Part shown: positions 53,244 through 62,433 of the stretch, in pieces
How the letters are laid out: every line of letters starts with the position of its first letter
Numbering within the stretch: position 1 is the first letter of the stretch
Assembly: GCA_003241385.1 (NCBI GenBank)
Contig: QFPO01000018.1
Span: 1 to 64,000, forward strand
Length of the DNA: 64,000 bases
Direction of reading: 5' to 3'
Source of the DNA: Rhodanobacter denitrificans
GTDB taxonomy: Bacteria > Pseudomonadota > Gammaproteobacteria > Xanthomonadales > Rhodanobacteraceae
The notes under the pieces: model-generated
Databases searched by the model: none
What the model was told of the DNA's origin: nothing
Seen by the model: only the letters and a program-made list of their open reading frames with translations
Made by a program: the position numbers and the translations under genes

Positions 53244-54692
53244 TCAGGTCGCCCGGGCATCCTGTCTGGGGCGGATGTCGGCGGCGTGCACGTGCGTGGC
53301 ACGATCGGCCTGCGACCCGGCGCCGGTACCGGCGGGCAGCTGGATCTCGACACCGAGGCCGCGCCCGTCCAGCCCGACGCCGCAGCGCACCTGTCCGCCG
53401 TGCGAGGCGACGACGCGTTCGACCAGCGACAGGCCCAGGCCGATGCCTTGCGTCCGGCGACCGTTCTCGGCGCGGTAGAACCGTTCGAACACGCGCCGGC
53501 TTTCGCTGTCGGGTATGCCCGGCCCGTCGTCGGCGACGATCAGGGTCGCCCTGCGGTCATGTCCCTCGCCGTCGAGGCGGGTCTCGACCCGTACGCGTGT
53601 GCCGGGCGTGCCGTGGCGCAGCGCATTGTCGAGCAGGTTGCGGACCATGATGCCGAGTTCGTCGATGTCGCCGCGCACCGGCGCGTGCCGGTTTTCGATC
53701 TCGATCGTGCGGCCGGCGCGCTGCGCGAGCAGCGCGAACTCGTCGGCGACCATGCCGGCGATCCAGGACAGATCCACGTCCGCCGCGCGGACGGCTGCGC
53801 CGCCGGTCTCGACCCGGGCCGCATCGAGCAACTGCTGCGCCAGTCGCGAGGTACGTTCGATGCCGGCGATGAGATGGTCCAGTGCCTCGCGTGCCTCGTC
53901 GCGATCGCCCGCGTGCTCGAGCACCTGGGCCTGCGCGAGCAAGGCCGCCAGCGGCGTGCGCAGCTCGTGCGCGGCCTCGCCGAGAAATTCGCGCTCGTGC
54001 TGGAGCGCGTGTGCCAGACGCGCCATCAGCGCGTTGAATGCGCGCACCAGCGGCGTGAACTCGTCCGGCAGTCCGCGTTCCGGCAGCGGCGTCAGATCGA
54101 GCGGCGCACGCGTGGCCAGCGAGGCGCTGACCCGCGCCACCGGCCGCAGCGACCAGTGGATCACCAGCCAGATCGCGATGCCGATGCAGAGCAGCAGCGA
54201 GATCGCCGTCGCCAGGCTGGTGTTGAACCAGCGCCGCAACTCCGCCCGCAGCGCCGACTCCGGCAGGCCGACCTGCACCTGCACGCGCCGCTGCGTGTCG
54301 CTGATCGCGACCGTCCGCCACGGTGCGCCGGCGATGCGGACGTCCGCGAAGCCGTCCGTGAAGTCGGGGACCAGGGCGTGTTCCGGTGCCGGCCGCGACG
54401 ACATCAGGCGACGGCCCGACCCGCGCTCCCAGACCTGGAATCCCAGTGCGGAGAACTTGCCGCTGGTCGGCCTCGCCTCGCCGTCGAGCGCAAGCTGCTG
54501 CTGCCGGCCGGCGGTTGCGATGTCGGTCGGAAGCGACTGCAGAATCTGCTCGGCGACGTTGCGCAGCATGCCGTCGACATCGCCGTACTGGCGCGCCGTC
54601 ATCTCCTGATACTGGATCGCGAACCAGCCCGCCCAGGCCGTCAGCATGACGGCCGCGAGTGCGATCAGCAGTCGGGTACGCAGCGCGTGCAT
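53244..54692 (-). CDS. Sensor histidine kinase (QseC/PmrB-like, copy 2)
   Basis: A 482-residue kinase. Transmembrane helices at about 5-25 and 165-185 flank a sensor domain with FTDGFADVRIAGAPWRTVAI. H-box HELRTPLAALLAQ, N-box MVRNLLDNALRHGTPGTRV and G-boxes VADDGPGIPDSE and TQGIGLGLSLVERVV. The sensor motif matches that of the kinase at 35454-36848. It follows its response regulator directly (stop and start adjacent). Confidence 0.9.
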   Translation of the reverse strand: MHALRTRLLIALAAVMLTAWAGWFAIQYQEMTARQYGDVDGMLRNVAEQILQSLPTDIATAGRQQQLALDGEARPTSGKFSALGFQVWERGSGRRLMSSRPAPEHALVPDFTDGFADVRIAGAPWRTVAISDTQRRVQVQVGLPESALRAELRRWFNTSLATAISLLLCIGIAIWLVIHWSLRPVARVSASLATRAPLDLTPLPERGLPDEFTPLVRAFNALMARLAHALQHEREFLGEAAHELRTPLAALLAQAQVLEHAGDRDEAREALDHLIAGIERTSRLAQQLLDAARVETGGAAVRAADVDLSWIAGMVADEFALLAQRAGRTIEIENRHAPVRGDIDELGIMVRNLLDNALRHGTPGTRVRVETRLDGEGHDRRATLIVADDGPGIPDSESRRVFERFYRAENGRRTQGIGLGLSLVERVVASHGGQVRCGVGLDGRGLGVEIQLPAGTGAGSQADRATHVHAADIRPRQDARAT

Positions 54693-55391
54693 TCAGTTCT
54701 CGTCCCCGATGCGATACCCGAAACCGAGCTCGGTCACCACCACGTCGTCGCCGAGCTTGCGCCGCAGCTGGTGCACGTAGACCGCGACGGTGTTGCTGCC
54801 GATCTCCGCGTCGCTTCCGTACAGCCGGTCCTGCAGCTGGTCGCGGCTGAGCACGCGGCCGCCGGACTCGAACAGCACGCGCAGGATGCGGAACTCGTTC
54901 GCGCTGAGGCCGATGCGCCGGCCGCCGCGCGTCACGGTCTGTGCGGCCGGATCGATCTCGACGTCGCGCCAGCGCAGCATCGGCGTCACCGCGCCGCGGC
55001 TGCGCCGCAGCACGGCGCGCAGCCGCGCCAGCATCTCGTCGCGCTGGAACGGCTTGACGATGTAGTCGTCGGCGCCGGCGTCCAGGCCGCGGACGCGATC
55101 GCTCAGCTGGTCGCGCGCGGTGATGATCAGCACCGGCGTCGGATCGTAGTGGGCCCGCATCGTCGCCAGTAGATCCAGACCGGAGCCGCCGGGCAGTCCG
55201 AGGTCGAGCAGGACCGCGACGAAGGCGTGGTCGACCAGGGCCAGCCGCGCCGCCCCGGCGTTCTCGCAATGGACGACCTGCCAGCCTTCCTGGCCGAGCA
55301 CGGCGGTCAGCGCGCGGCCGAGCATCGGGTCGTCTTCGACGAGGAGGATCGCGTCCACGGTGTTGCACACGAGGCAGGAGTGATCGGCCAT
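54693..55391 (-). CDS. OmpR-family response regulator (PmrA/QseB-like, copy 2)
   Basis: A 232-residue regulator; receiver with VEDD, phospho-acceptor Asp in LLDLGLPGGSG, and winged helix with NEFRILRVLFESGGRVLSRDQLQDRLYG and SNTVAVYVHQLRRKLG. The start may be the ATG at 55391 or a GTG at 55358 that gives the compact MDAILLVEDD start seen in relatives. It is divergent from the transporter at 55607 and shares the control region with it. Confidence 0.9.
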   Translation of the reverse strand: MADHSCLVCNTVDAILLVEDDPMLGRALTAVLGQEGWQVVHCENAGAARLALVDHAFVAVLLDLGLPGGSGLDLLATMRAHYDPTPVLIITARDQLSDRVRGLDAGADDYIVKPFQRDEMLARLRAVLRRSRGAVTPMLRWRDVEIDPAAQTVTRGGRRIGLSANEFRILRVLFESGGRVLSRDQLQDRLYGSDAEIGSNTVAVYVHQLRRKLGDDVVVTELGFGYRIGDEN

Positions 55392-55469
55392 GTTCTCACG
55401 TCGCGATGAGGACGGGATTAAGACCCGTGTGCGCGGCGTGCGCGGCGCCCTGGGCTGCGGCGGCAGCGC

Positions 55470-55486
55470 CTTAAACGCGACTTAAT
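55470..55486 (+). promoter_or_regulatory. PmrA/QseB-type direct repeat between two-component system 2 and transporter 2
   Basis: CTTAAA-N5-CTTAAT, half-sites 11 bp apart, in the divergent intergenic region. This is the best match to YTTAAK-N5-YTTAAK in the window. A further half-site ATTAAG lies at 55417-55422 close to the regulator start. Confidence 0.6.
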
Positions 55487-55606
55487 CGCCTCGCCGAACA
55501 CTGCGTCGGACGCTCGGTGAGGAACCGGGCGATGCGCACGATCCGGCGTGGCCCGCCGATCGAGCGCTCTGCGCTCGAACCCCCTGCGAACGAGGATCCA
55601 CTTCCG

Positions 55607-57019
55607 ATGAGCCGAGATGCCACACCGACGAGCGGTGGTCGGAGCCTGCTGCGGACCGCACTGAGCCTGCGCCGCGAGGAGGTCGGTCCGGTTCTGATCG
55701 CCGCGTCGTTCTTCTTCTGCGTGCTGACCGCGCTGATGCTGTTGCGTCCCGCGCGCGACGCGCTCGGCATGGAGCGCGGTATCGAGAGCATCCGCTGGCT
55801 GTTCGCCGGCACCGTGCTGGTGACGCTGGCGATCAATCCCGTGTTCGGATGGCTGGTCGGCCGTCTGAGGCGGCTTCAGGTCATCGCGGTGACCTACGGC
55901 TTCTTCGTACTGAGCCTGGTCGGGTTCTGGGTGCTGCTGAGGTTCGCGCCCGGCGCGGTCGGCGAGCGCAGCGGACAGGTGTTCTACGTCTGGTTCAGCG
56001 TGTTCAACCTGTTCGTGACGATGGTGTTCTGGGCGCTGCTGGCCGACCGCTTCGGCAGCGATCAGGGCAAGCGCTGCTTCGCGCTGATCTCGGCCGGCGG
56101 CACGCTCGGCGCCATCGTCGGTCCCTGGCTCACCTCGCGCCTGGCCGAGCCGCTCGGTACGCCGAGTCTGCTGCTGGTCGCGAGCGGATTCCTGCTGCTG
56201 GCGCTGGTCGCGGCCAGGCTGCTCGTGCGGATGACGCCTGATCGGATCGACGCCGACGCAGCCGATGCCGGCGCGAGCGCGGCGGACGAGATCGGATCGA
56301 TCGGCGGCAGTGCCTGGGCGGGCCTGCACGCGGTGTTCCGGTCGCGCTACCTGGCCGGCATCGCCGGCTACGTGCTGCTGATGACCGTGCTCGCGACCTT
56401 CATCTACTTCACGCGTCTGCATATGGTCGCAGCGGTGTCGGACGACGTCGACGCGCGCGCGGCGCTCCTCGGCAACATCGACCTGTGGACACAGGTGGCC
56501 GTCCTGGTCCTGCAGCTCGGCCTGACCGGAAGGCTGATCGAGCGGTTCGGCTTCGGCTGGGCGCTGGCGTTGCTGCCGATCGCCACCGCCGCCGGCTTCA
56601 TCGGTCTGGCCGTCTACGGCTCGTTCGTGGTGCTGATCGGGCTCGAGGCCGTCAATCGTGCCGTACAGCGCGGTATCGCCCGGCCGGCGCGGGAGGCGCT
56701 GTTCACTGTGGTCAGCCGCGAGGAGAAGTACAAGGCCAAGGCCTTCATCGACACCTTCGTCTATCGCGCAGGCGACGTCGTCGGCGCGCAGGTCGAGGGC
56801 GTCCTCGGACGACTCGGACTGGCCGTCGGCGGACTGGCCGGCGTGGTCGTGCCGATGGCGCTGCTCTGGGCTGCACTGGGCATCTGGCTCGGTCGTGCGC
56901 AATGGCGGCGGGCGTCCGGGTCAGCGGCGGACGCCGCGTCCGCATCGCCCGATGCCGTGCGCGACGCCCCCGTTCTGCCCGCAGTGCACATTGCTTTCGC
57001 CTCCACACGGCGCTTCTGA
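55607..57019 (+). CDS. MFS-fold transporter, ATP:ADP-antiporter-like (copy 2)
   Basis: A 470-residue paralogue of the transporter at 19236-20603, with the same landmarks (LLRPARDALGMERGIESIRWLF, GKRCFALISAGGTLGAIVGPW, RPAREALFTVVSREEKYKAK) and similar length. The ATG at 55607 aligns with copy 1 and follows GAGGA. It starts a plus-strand run with the MipA/OmpV gene (58 bp later) and the SDR gene. Substrate unknown. Confidence 0.78.
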   Translation: MSRDATPTSGGRSLLRTALSLRREEVGPVLIAASFFFCVLTALMLLRPARDALGMERGIESIRWLFAGTVLVTLAINPVFGWLVGRLRRLQVIAVTYGFFVLSLVGFWVLLRFAPGAVGERSGQVFYVWFSVFNLFVTMVFWALLADRFGSDQGKRCFALISAGGTLGAIVGPWLTSRLAEPLGTPSLLLVASGFLLLALVAARLLVRMTPDRIDADAADAGASAADEIGSIGGSAWAGLHAVFRSRYLAGIAGYVLLMTVLATFIYFTRLHMVAAVSDDVDARAALLGNIDLWTQVAVLVLQLGLTGRLIERFGFGWALALLPIATAAGFIGLAVYGSFVVLIGLEAVNRAVQRGIARPAREALFTVVSREEKYKAKAFIDTFVYRAGDVVGAQVEGVLGRLGLAVGGLAGVVVPMALLWAALGIWLGRAQWRRASGSAADAASASPDAVRDAPVLPAVHIAFASTRRF

Positions 57020-57077
57020 CGTCGCCCGCCCGGGCGGCCGTCGCGCCGATTCCATTCCTCGCCACCGGACTCATCGA

Positions 57078-57872
57078 ATGAATGCGACATTCCGCAATAC
57101 GGTTTCACGGCTCGTTCTGCTCGCGCTGCCGGCCAGCGCACTCGCTCAGGAACCGGCACCGCCGGCCGGCATCTGGTCGGTCGGTATCGGTGCCGCCGTC
57201 ATCGACAGCCCCTATGCGGGCGAAGGGTCTCGCGTCCGGCCCTTCCCGTTGATCACCTACGAAGGAGAGCGCTTCTTCTTCCGCGGCATCTCCGGCGGCG
57301 CGCATCTGTATCGGTCGGGCGGGTTCACCGTCGACGCGCTCGTCTCCGCGCGGCTTCAGGGCTTCGACATCGACGACCTCGGCAGCGCCGAGCTGCTCGC
57401 CAATGGGCTGGATGCAAGCCGCCTGAGCGACCGCGACGACGGTCTCGACGCCGGCTTTCGCGCGAGCTACGGCTCGACCTGGGGAACGGTCGCGTTCGAG
57501 GCCGTTCACGACGTGACCGACGCCAGCGGCGGATACGAGCTTTCTCTGGACTATCGCTACACCTGGCGTTTCGACCGCACCGCGCTCACGGCCGAGGCAG
57601 GCGCGAGCTGGCTGTCCGCGGATCTGGCCGGCTACTACTTCGGAACGCTCGACGAAGAAGTCGCGCGAGGTGTGGCCGCGTACTCGCCGGGGTCGTCGAT
57701 CGTGCCCAATGTGGGTCTCACGGTGACGCACGCGATCGGATCGAGCCGATGGCAGCTCATCGGGTCGGCCCAGTACCAGTTCCTGCCGAGCGAACTGGCC
57801 GACAGCCCGCTGCTCGAGCGCGATCGCGACGGGTTCGGCCGCGTGATGCTCGGTCTGAGCAGGCGTTTCTGA
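57078..57872 (+). CDS. MipA/OmpV family outer-membrane protein (copy 2)
   Basis: A 264-residue protein with a signal peptide (1-23, LVLLALPASALAQE) and beta-barrel strands: SVGIGAAVIDSPYAGEGSRVRPFPLITYEG, FFRGISGGAHLYRSGGF, LDYRYTWRFDRTALTAEAGASWLS, and a terminal Phe (MLGLSRRF). MipA/OmpV family. It is more typical of the family than the copy at 37102-37995. It lies between the transporter and SDR genes. Confidence 0.88.
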   Translation: MNATFRNTVSRLVLLALPASALAQEPAPPAGIWSVGIGAAVIDSPYAGEGSRVRPFPLITYEGERFFFRGISGGAHLYRSGGFTVDALVSARLQGFDIDDLGSAELLANGLDASRLSDRDDGLDAGFRASYGSTWGTVAFEAVHDVTDASGGYELSLDYRYTWRFDRTALTAEAGASWLSADLAGYYFGTLDEEVARGVAAYSPGSSIVPNVGLTVTHAIGSSRWQLIGSAQYQFLPSELADSPLLERDRDGFGRVMLGLSRRF

Positions 57873-58024
57873 GCCGGCGGACGGCCGGCGATGCGGACGC
57901 GCCGCCCCGAGCGGGCGGCGTCACACCGCGGTGTCGGGGTCGCATTCGAATGCGGCCGGACACTTTACTCGTCGAGGCCCGCACTGCCGGTCCCCGACAT
58001 GCATTCCCCACCTGACCTGAGGAT

Positions 58025-59113
58025 ATGAAGATGATCGATCGACTGCCGACCAAGAGCACGGCCGCGAGTCGGCCCGTGCGGCGAGGCCGCCTCGCCGCGT
58101 TCGGCATGCTGCTGAGCGGAGCGATGGCCGCGAGTGGCGTGCTGGCGCAGAGCGAACCCAAGCCCGACTGGAGCACCGCCGACATGCCGTCCCAGCGGGG
58201 ACGCATCGTCCTGATCACCGGCGGCACCAGCGGCATGGGCTTCGAGGATGCGAAGGCACTGGCGGCGGCCGGCGCTCGCGTCGTCATCGCGGCGCGCAAT
58301 CCGCAGCGCGGCCAGGACGCGATCGACCGGATCCAGGCGGCCGTGCCCGACGCCCGCGTGCAGTTCGAGCGCGTCGACCTGTCCGATCTGTCCTCGGTGC
58401 GCGCCCTGGGCCAGCGTCTGGCCGCCACGCTGCCCCGGCTCGACGTGCTGATCAACAATGCGGCGATCATGGCGCCGCCGGAGCGGGGCATCTCCGTGGA
58501 CGGCCTGGAAATGCAGTTCGCGACGAACTACGCGGGTCACTTCGTGCTGACCGCCGAGCTGATGCCGCTGCTGCAGAAGGCCGCCGCACCCCGCGTCGTG
58601 ACGGTGTCCAGCATCGCCGTGCATCGCGGCGCGATCCAGTTCGACGATCTGCAGTTCAAGCAGGCCTACGAGCCGATGGGGGCCTATGCGCAGTCCAAGC
58701 TGGCCGGTCTGATGTTCGCGTTCGAGCTGCAGCGGCGCAGCGACGCCGCGGGCTGGGGCATCCGCAGCGTGGCGGCTCACCCCGGTGTGGCGGTGACCGA
58801 GCTGGTCGCGCGCGGGCCGGGCCTCGACAGCGAGCAGGGACGCCAGTGGTCGGCCAATCGAGATCGGCTCCAGACCGCAGAGCAGGGCGCGATCTCCACG
58901 CTCTATGCGGCCACGGCGCCCGATGCACGCGGCGGTGCCTACTACGGGCCGACCGGCGAGCAGCAGGTCCGCGGGCCGCTCGGCCTGGCGACGGTGCCTG
59001 CTGCGGCCGGCGATGCCGCGGCTGCGAGCCGTCTGTGGGCGATCACCGAGGAGCTCACCGGCACGCGCTTTCCCACGGGCGCTGCTCGACCGGCGGCGGA
59101 TCGAGCGGGCTGA
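58025..59113 (+). CDS. SDR oxidoreductase with signal-peptide-like leader (copy 2)
   Basis: A 362-residue paralogue of the SDR at 20653-21738: ITGGTSGMG, NNAA (near 147), VTVSSIAVHRG and Y-x3-K in YAQSK. The first 42 residues form an export-like leader with a twin arginine (RPVRRGRLAAFGMLLSGAM, ending VLAQ), so a folded, cofactor-bound enzyme may be exported by Tat. It ends the plus-strand run of transporter, MipA and SDR. Confidence 0.83.
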   Translation: MKMIDRLPTKSTAASRPVRRGRLAAFGMLLSGAMAASGVLAQSEPKPDWSTADMPSQRGRIVLITGGTSGMGFEDAKALAAAGARVVIAARNPQRGQDAIDRIQAAVPDARVQFERVDLSDLSSVRALGQRLAATLPRLDVLINNAAIMAPPERGISVDGLEMQFATNYAGHFVLTAELMPLLQKAAAPRVVTVSSIAVHRGAIQFDDLQFKQAYEPMGAYAQSKLAGLMFAFELQRRSDAAGWGIRSVAAHPGVAVTELVARGPGLDSEQGRQWSANRDRLQTAEQGAISTLYAATAPDARGGAYYGPTGEQQVRGPLGLATVPAAAGDAAAASRLWAITEELTGTRFPTGAARPAADRAG

Positions 59114-59304
59114 TCGCCAAGCCGACCGGCGCGTCGCTTCGGAGCGCGACGTGTCGGGCGCATCGCACGGCGGCGGCGTGCGTGACGGCGCGGCGGCTGT
59201 CCGGCACTGCGCATGGCGCGCAGCGGAGCATGCGATCGGTGATGCGCAGGTCGGCAGGTGCGGGTGCTCGGTGCCGGCGCGCGCCGCCCCGGCGCGCTCG
59301 CGCC

Positions 59305-59949
59305 TCAGCCGGCCTTGCGGAACGTCAGGTTGAGGCGGCGGCTGCCGAGCCGCGGATGCGGCACGTCGCGCAGCGGCCGCACGCCGTGGAAGCGCAGGCG
59401 ATCCACGCCGCCCCAGACCACGACGTCGCCGTGCGTCAGCGGTACCGGCATCGCGCGGTCGCCGCGGGCCTGGCCGCCGAACAGGAAGACCGCGTCCATG
59501 CCGAGCGAGACCGAGACGATCGGCGCGTCGAAGTCGCGCTCGTCGCGGTCCTGGTGCAGGGCCAGCCGCGTGCCGGGCCGGTACTCGTTGATCAGGCAGG
59601 CGTCCGGTTCGAAGCCGGCGAAGCCCGCGGCTGCCGCGGCCTCGGCGGCGAGTGCCCGGAACGGCGGCGGCAGCGGCGGCCACGGCCGGCCGCTCAGCGG
59701 ATCGACCGGCGCGTAGCGATAGCCGCGGCGGTCGGACGTCCAGCCGAGCGCGCCGCAGTTGGTCATCGCGACCGACATCGTGTGGCCGCCGGGCGTCTGC
59801 ATGCGGCGCAGCGGTGCGCGTTGCGCGACCGTCGCGATCGCATCGAGCAGCGCATCGGCCCGGTCCCGCGCGAAGCCGCGCAGCACAAGGGCCTGGTCGC
59901 CGAGCCGCAGGCGGCCGTCCTCGTGCGTGTCGAACAGATCCTGCGTCAT
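59305..59949 (-). CDS. alkB: AlkB-type alkylated DNA repair dioxygenase
   Basis: A 214-residue Fe(II)/2-oxoglutarate dioxygenase. Segments are PGGHTMSVAMTNCGALGW, CLINEYRPGTRLALHQDRDERD with the HxD iron ligands, LFGGQARGD, and late His and Arg ligands in LRFHGVRPLRDVPHPRLGSRRLNLTFR. It reverses 1-methyladenine and 3-methylcytosine damage. The ATG at 59949 gives the family N-terminus. It is divergent from purT. Confidence 0.93.
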   Translation of the reverse strand: MTQDLFDTHEDGRLRLGDQALVLRGFARDRADALLDAIATVAQRAPLRRMQTPGGHTMSVAMTNCGALGWTSDRRGYRYAPVDPLSGRPWPPLPPPFRALAAEAAAAAGFAGFEPDACLINEYRPGTRLALHQDRDERDFDAPIVSVSLGMDAVFLFGGQARGDRAMPVPLTHGDVVVWGGVDRLRFHGVRPLRDVPHPRLGSRRLNLTFRKAG

Positions 59950-60034
59950 CGTGTCCCGCCGCGTTTCAGGTCCCGCACCGGCGGGCGGCTGCCGGCGAGC
60001 CGTTACAATGGCGCGTCCTGGCCCGGAGACCTGC

Positions 60035-61219
60035 ATGAAACCGTTCGGCACGCCGCATACCGATTCCGCCCTGCGCGTCATGCTGCTCGGCTCGGGCGAG
60101 CTCGGCAAGGAGGTGGCGATCGAGCTGCAGCGGTTCGCGGTCGAGGTGATCGCGGTGGACCGCTATGCCGGTGCGCCGGCGATGCAGGTCGCGCATCGTG
60201 CGCACGTGATCGACATGCTCGACGGTGCCGCGCTGCGCGCGCTGATCGAGCACGAGAAGCCGGACCTGATCGTGCCGGAGATCGAGGCGATCCACACGCC
60301 GACCCTGGTCGAACTCGAGCAGGAGGGCTACACGGTGGTGCCGACCGCGCGCGCGACCTGGCTGACGATGAACCGCGAGGGCATCCGCCGGCTGGCTGCC
60401 GAGGAACTCGGCCTGCCGACCTCGCCGTATCGATTCGTCGACACGGCCGAGGAATTCCGCGCGGCGATCGCCGAGATCGGCCTGCCGTTCGTGATCAAGC
60501 CGGTCATGAGCTCCTCGGGCAAGGGCCAGAGCGTCGTGCGCGACGCGGCCGATGCCGAGGCGGCCTGGGCCTATGCGCAGGCCGGCGGGCGTGCCGGCCG
60601 CGGCCGCTGCATCGTCGAGGGTTTCGTCGCGTTCGACTACGAGATCACGCTGCTGACGGTGCGCCACGTCGGCGGCACCGCCTTCTGCGCGCCGATCGGC
60701 CATCGGCAGGAGGACGGCGACTACCGCGAATCCTGGCAGCCGCAGCCGATGAGCGCGGCGGCGCTGGCCGAGGCACAGCGGCAGGCCGCGGCGGTCACCG
60801 CCGCGCTCGGCGGGCGCGGCCTGTTCGGCGTGGAATTCTTCGTGCGCGGCGACGAGGTGATCTTCTCCGAGGTCAGCCCGCGTCCGCACGATACCGGTCT
60901 GGTCACGCTGATCTCGCAGCCGCTGTCGGAGTTCGCACTGCATGCGCGTGCGATCCTCGGCCTGCCGATTCCGGGCATCGAGCTGGCCGGGCCGTCGGCG
61001 TCGTGTGCGGTGCTCGGCGAGGGTCACGGCCGGACGATCCGCTACCGCGGCGTCGCCGACGCGCTGACCGAGCCCGACACGATGCTGCGCATCTTCGGCA
61101 AGCCGGAGGTGCAGGGACAGCGCCGCCTGGCGGTCACGCTGGCGCGCGCCGACACGGTCGATGCCGCGCGCGCCAAGGCTGTCGCGGCCGCCGCCTGCCT
61201 GACGATCACCGTCGAGTAG
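60035..61219 (+). CDS. purT: PurT, formate-dependent GAR transformylase
   Basis: A 394-residue ATP-grasp enzyme of purine synthesis that uses formate and ATP. LLGSGELGKEVAIELQRFAVEVIAVDRY (preATP-grasp), FVIKPVMSSSGKGQSVV (ATP loop), and FSEVSPRPHDTGLVTLISQ (metal and ATP site). The ATG at 60035 follows CGGAG. It converges on bpt, with a 14-bp 3' overlap. Confidence 0.95.
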   Translation: MKPFGTPHTDSALRVMLLGSGELGKEVAIELQRFAVEVIAVDRYAGAPAMQVAHRAHVIDMLDGAALRALIEHEKPDLIVPEIEAIHTPTLVELEQEGYTVVPTARATWLTMNREGIRRLAAEELGLPTSPYRFVDTAEEFRAAIAEIGLPFVIKPVMSSSGKGQSVVRDAADAEAAWAYAQAGGRAGRGRCIVEGFVAFDYEITLLTVRHVGGTAFCAPIGHRQEDGDYRESWQPQPMSAAALAEAQRQAAAVTAALGGRGLFGVEFFVRGDEVIFSEVSPRPHDTGLVTLISQPLSEFALHARAILGLPIPGIELAGPSASCAVLGEGHGRTIRYRGVADALTEPDTMLRIFGKPEVQGQRRLAVTLARADTVDAARAKAVAAAACLTITVE

Positions 61220-61961
61220 CCCCCGATCCGGCACGGCGCGTCGTCGCGGGCGTCGCCGCGTCGGCGTCGATCCAGCGGCCGGCGCGCAGGATCTCCAGCG
61301 GCCGGTAGCGCCGCTTGTAGTCCATCTTCGGATGGCCGTCGATCCAGAAGCCGAGATACAGGTGATCGAGGCCGCGCGCGCGCGCGATGCGGATCTGCTC
61401 GGTGATCGCGAACGTGCCGAGGCTGCGTGCCTGTTCGTCGGGATCGAAATACGTATAGACGGCCGAGAGGCCGGTCGTGCAGAAGTCGGTGACCGCCACG
61501 GCGATCAGGCGGCCGTGCAGGCGCCACTCGACGAAGCGCGTCGGGCTCCAGTCGGTGTACAGGAACCGCGCGAAGTCCTCGGGCGTGGCGTCGTCCATGC
61601 CGCCGTTCGGATGGCGCGAGCTCAGGTAGTCGCGATACAGCGCGAAGCGCTCGTCGGTATAGCCGGCCGGCAGCACCTCGGCGCGCAGATCGGCGTTGCG
61701 GCGGATGCAGCGGCGCTGGGTGCGGTCCGGCTCGAACCGGTCGACCGGGATGCGGCAGGCGACGCAGGCGCGGCAGCCGCTGCAATGCGGGAAGTAGACG
61801 TGGCCGCCGGCGCGCCGGTAGCCGCGCGTCAGCGCCAGATCGTAGATCTCGGCCAGCTGCGGCACGCTCGGATCGACCACGAGGTTCTGCGCGTTGCGCG
61901 TCTCGAAATAGCCGCAACGGTGGGGCAGGGTCTGGAACAGCCGGACGACATCCGAGCGCAT
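61206..61961 (-). CDS. bpt: Bpt, aspartate/glutamate leucyl(arginyl)-tRNA-protein transferase
   Basis: A 251-residue N-end-rule transferase. The N-terminal Cys-rich domain has CGYFETRNAQNLVVDPS and CSGCRACVACRIPVDRFEP. The GNAT-like C-terminal half has DERFALYRDYLSSRHPNGGMD, DFCTTGLSAVYTYFDPD and LGFWIDGHPKMDYKRRYRPLE. It attaches leucine to proteins with N-terminal Asp or Glu for ClpS/ClpAP degradation. Its end overlaps purT by 14 bp. Confidence 0.93.
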   Translation of the reverse strand: MRSDVVRLFQTLPHRCGYFETRNAQNLVVDPSVPQLAEIYDLALTRGYRRAGGHVYFPHCSGCRACVACRIPVDRFEPDRTQRRCIRRNADLRAEVLPAGYTDERFALYRDYLSSRHPNGGMDDATPEDFARFLYTDWSPTRFVEWRLHGRLIAVAVTDFCTTGLSAVYTYFDPDEQARSLGTFAITEQIRIARARGLDHLYLGFWIDGHPKMDYKRRYRPLEILRAGRWIDADAATPATTRRAGSGATRR

Positions 61962-62040
61962 GTGCCGATTCTAAGCCGATCGCCGCGCCGCGGCCGGCGC
62001 GGATGCTGCGGTCTTCAGCGCGCGTTCGCGCGGGCGGCGC

Positions 62041-62430
62041 TCAGTGGCCGAGCTGGCTCAGCGCGATCAGCACGATCACGCCGCCGATCAGCGCGAGCAG
62101 GACCAGCTTCATGCGCTTGGACAGTGCGTTGTGGCGGCCGGGCTCGGCGGTGCCGCGCGAGGCGGCCAGCTCATCGGCGAAGCGCGTGGCCGGCTCCAGG
62201 CCCGAATCGCGCAGGATCTGGCGCGCCCGGACCTGGTCGTCGGAGCGCACGACCCAGACCTGCGGCCAGCTGTCGCGGCTCTGGCCGCCGGCGCTGTAGC
62301 TGAAGCGCTTCCAGCTGCCGCCGCGCCAGTCGCTGCGGTTGGTCGTGGTGGTCTCGATGCCGTGCGATTCGAGCAGCGCGACGACGCGCTGGACGTTCTC
62401 GTGGCGGGGCGAGGTGTAGATCTGGCGCAT
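62041..62430 (-). CDS. DUF2007-like protein with C-terminal membrane helix
   Basis: A 129-residue protein. The N-terminal ferredoxin-like half (RQIYTSPRHENVQRVVALLESHGIETTTTN, SWPQVWVVRSDDQVRARQIL) matches putative signal-transducing DUF2007 proteins. A single transmembrane segment at about 108-125 (LVLLALIGGVIVLIALS) anchors it. It starts 3 bp after the tesB stop, so they are co-transcribed. Function unknown. Confidence 0.8.
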   Translation of the reverse strand: MRQIYTSPRHENVQRVVALLESHGIETTTTNRSDWRGGSWKRFSYSAGGQSRDSWPQVWVVRSDDQVRARQILRDSGLEPATRFADELAASRGTAEPGRHNALSKRMKLVLLALIGGVIVLIALSQLGH

Positions 62431-62433
62431 CGC

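Noticed and set aside
55418..56902. A 494-codon minus-strand frame opposite transporter copy 2
   Set aside because: It resembles the antisense frame of copy 1 only because the two genes are paralogues; no domain, His/Gln-rich.
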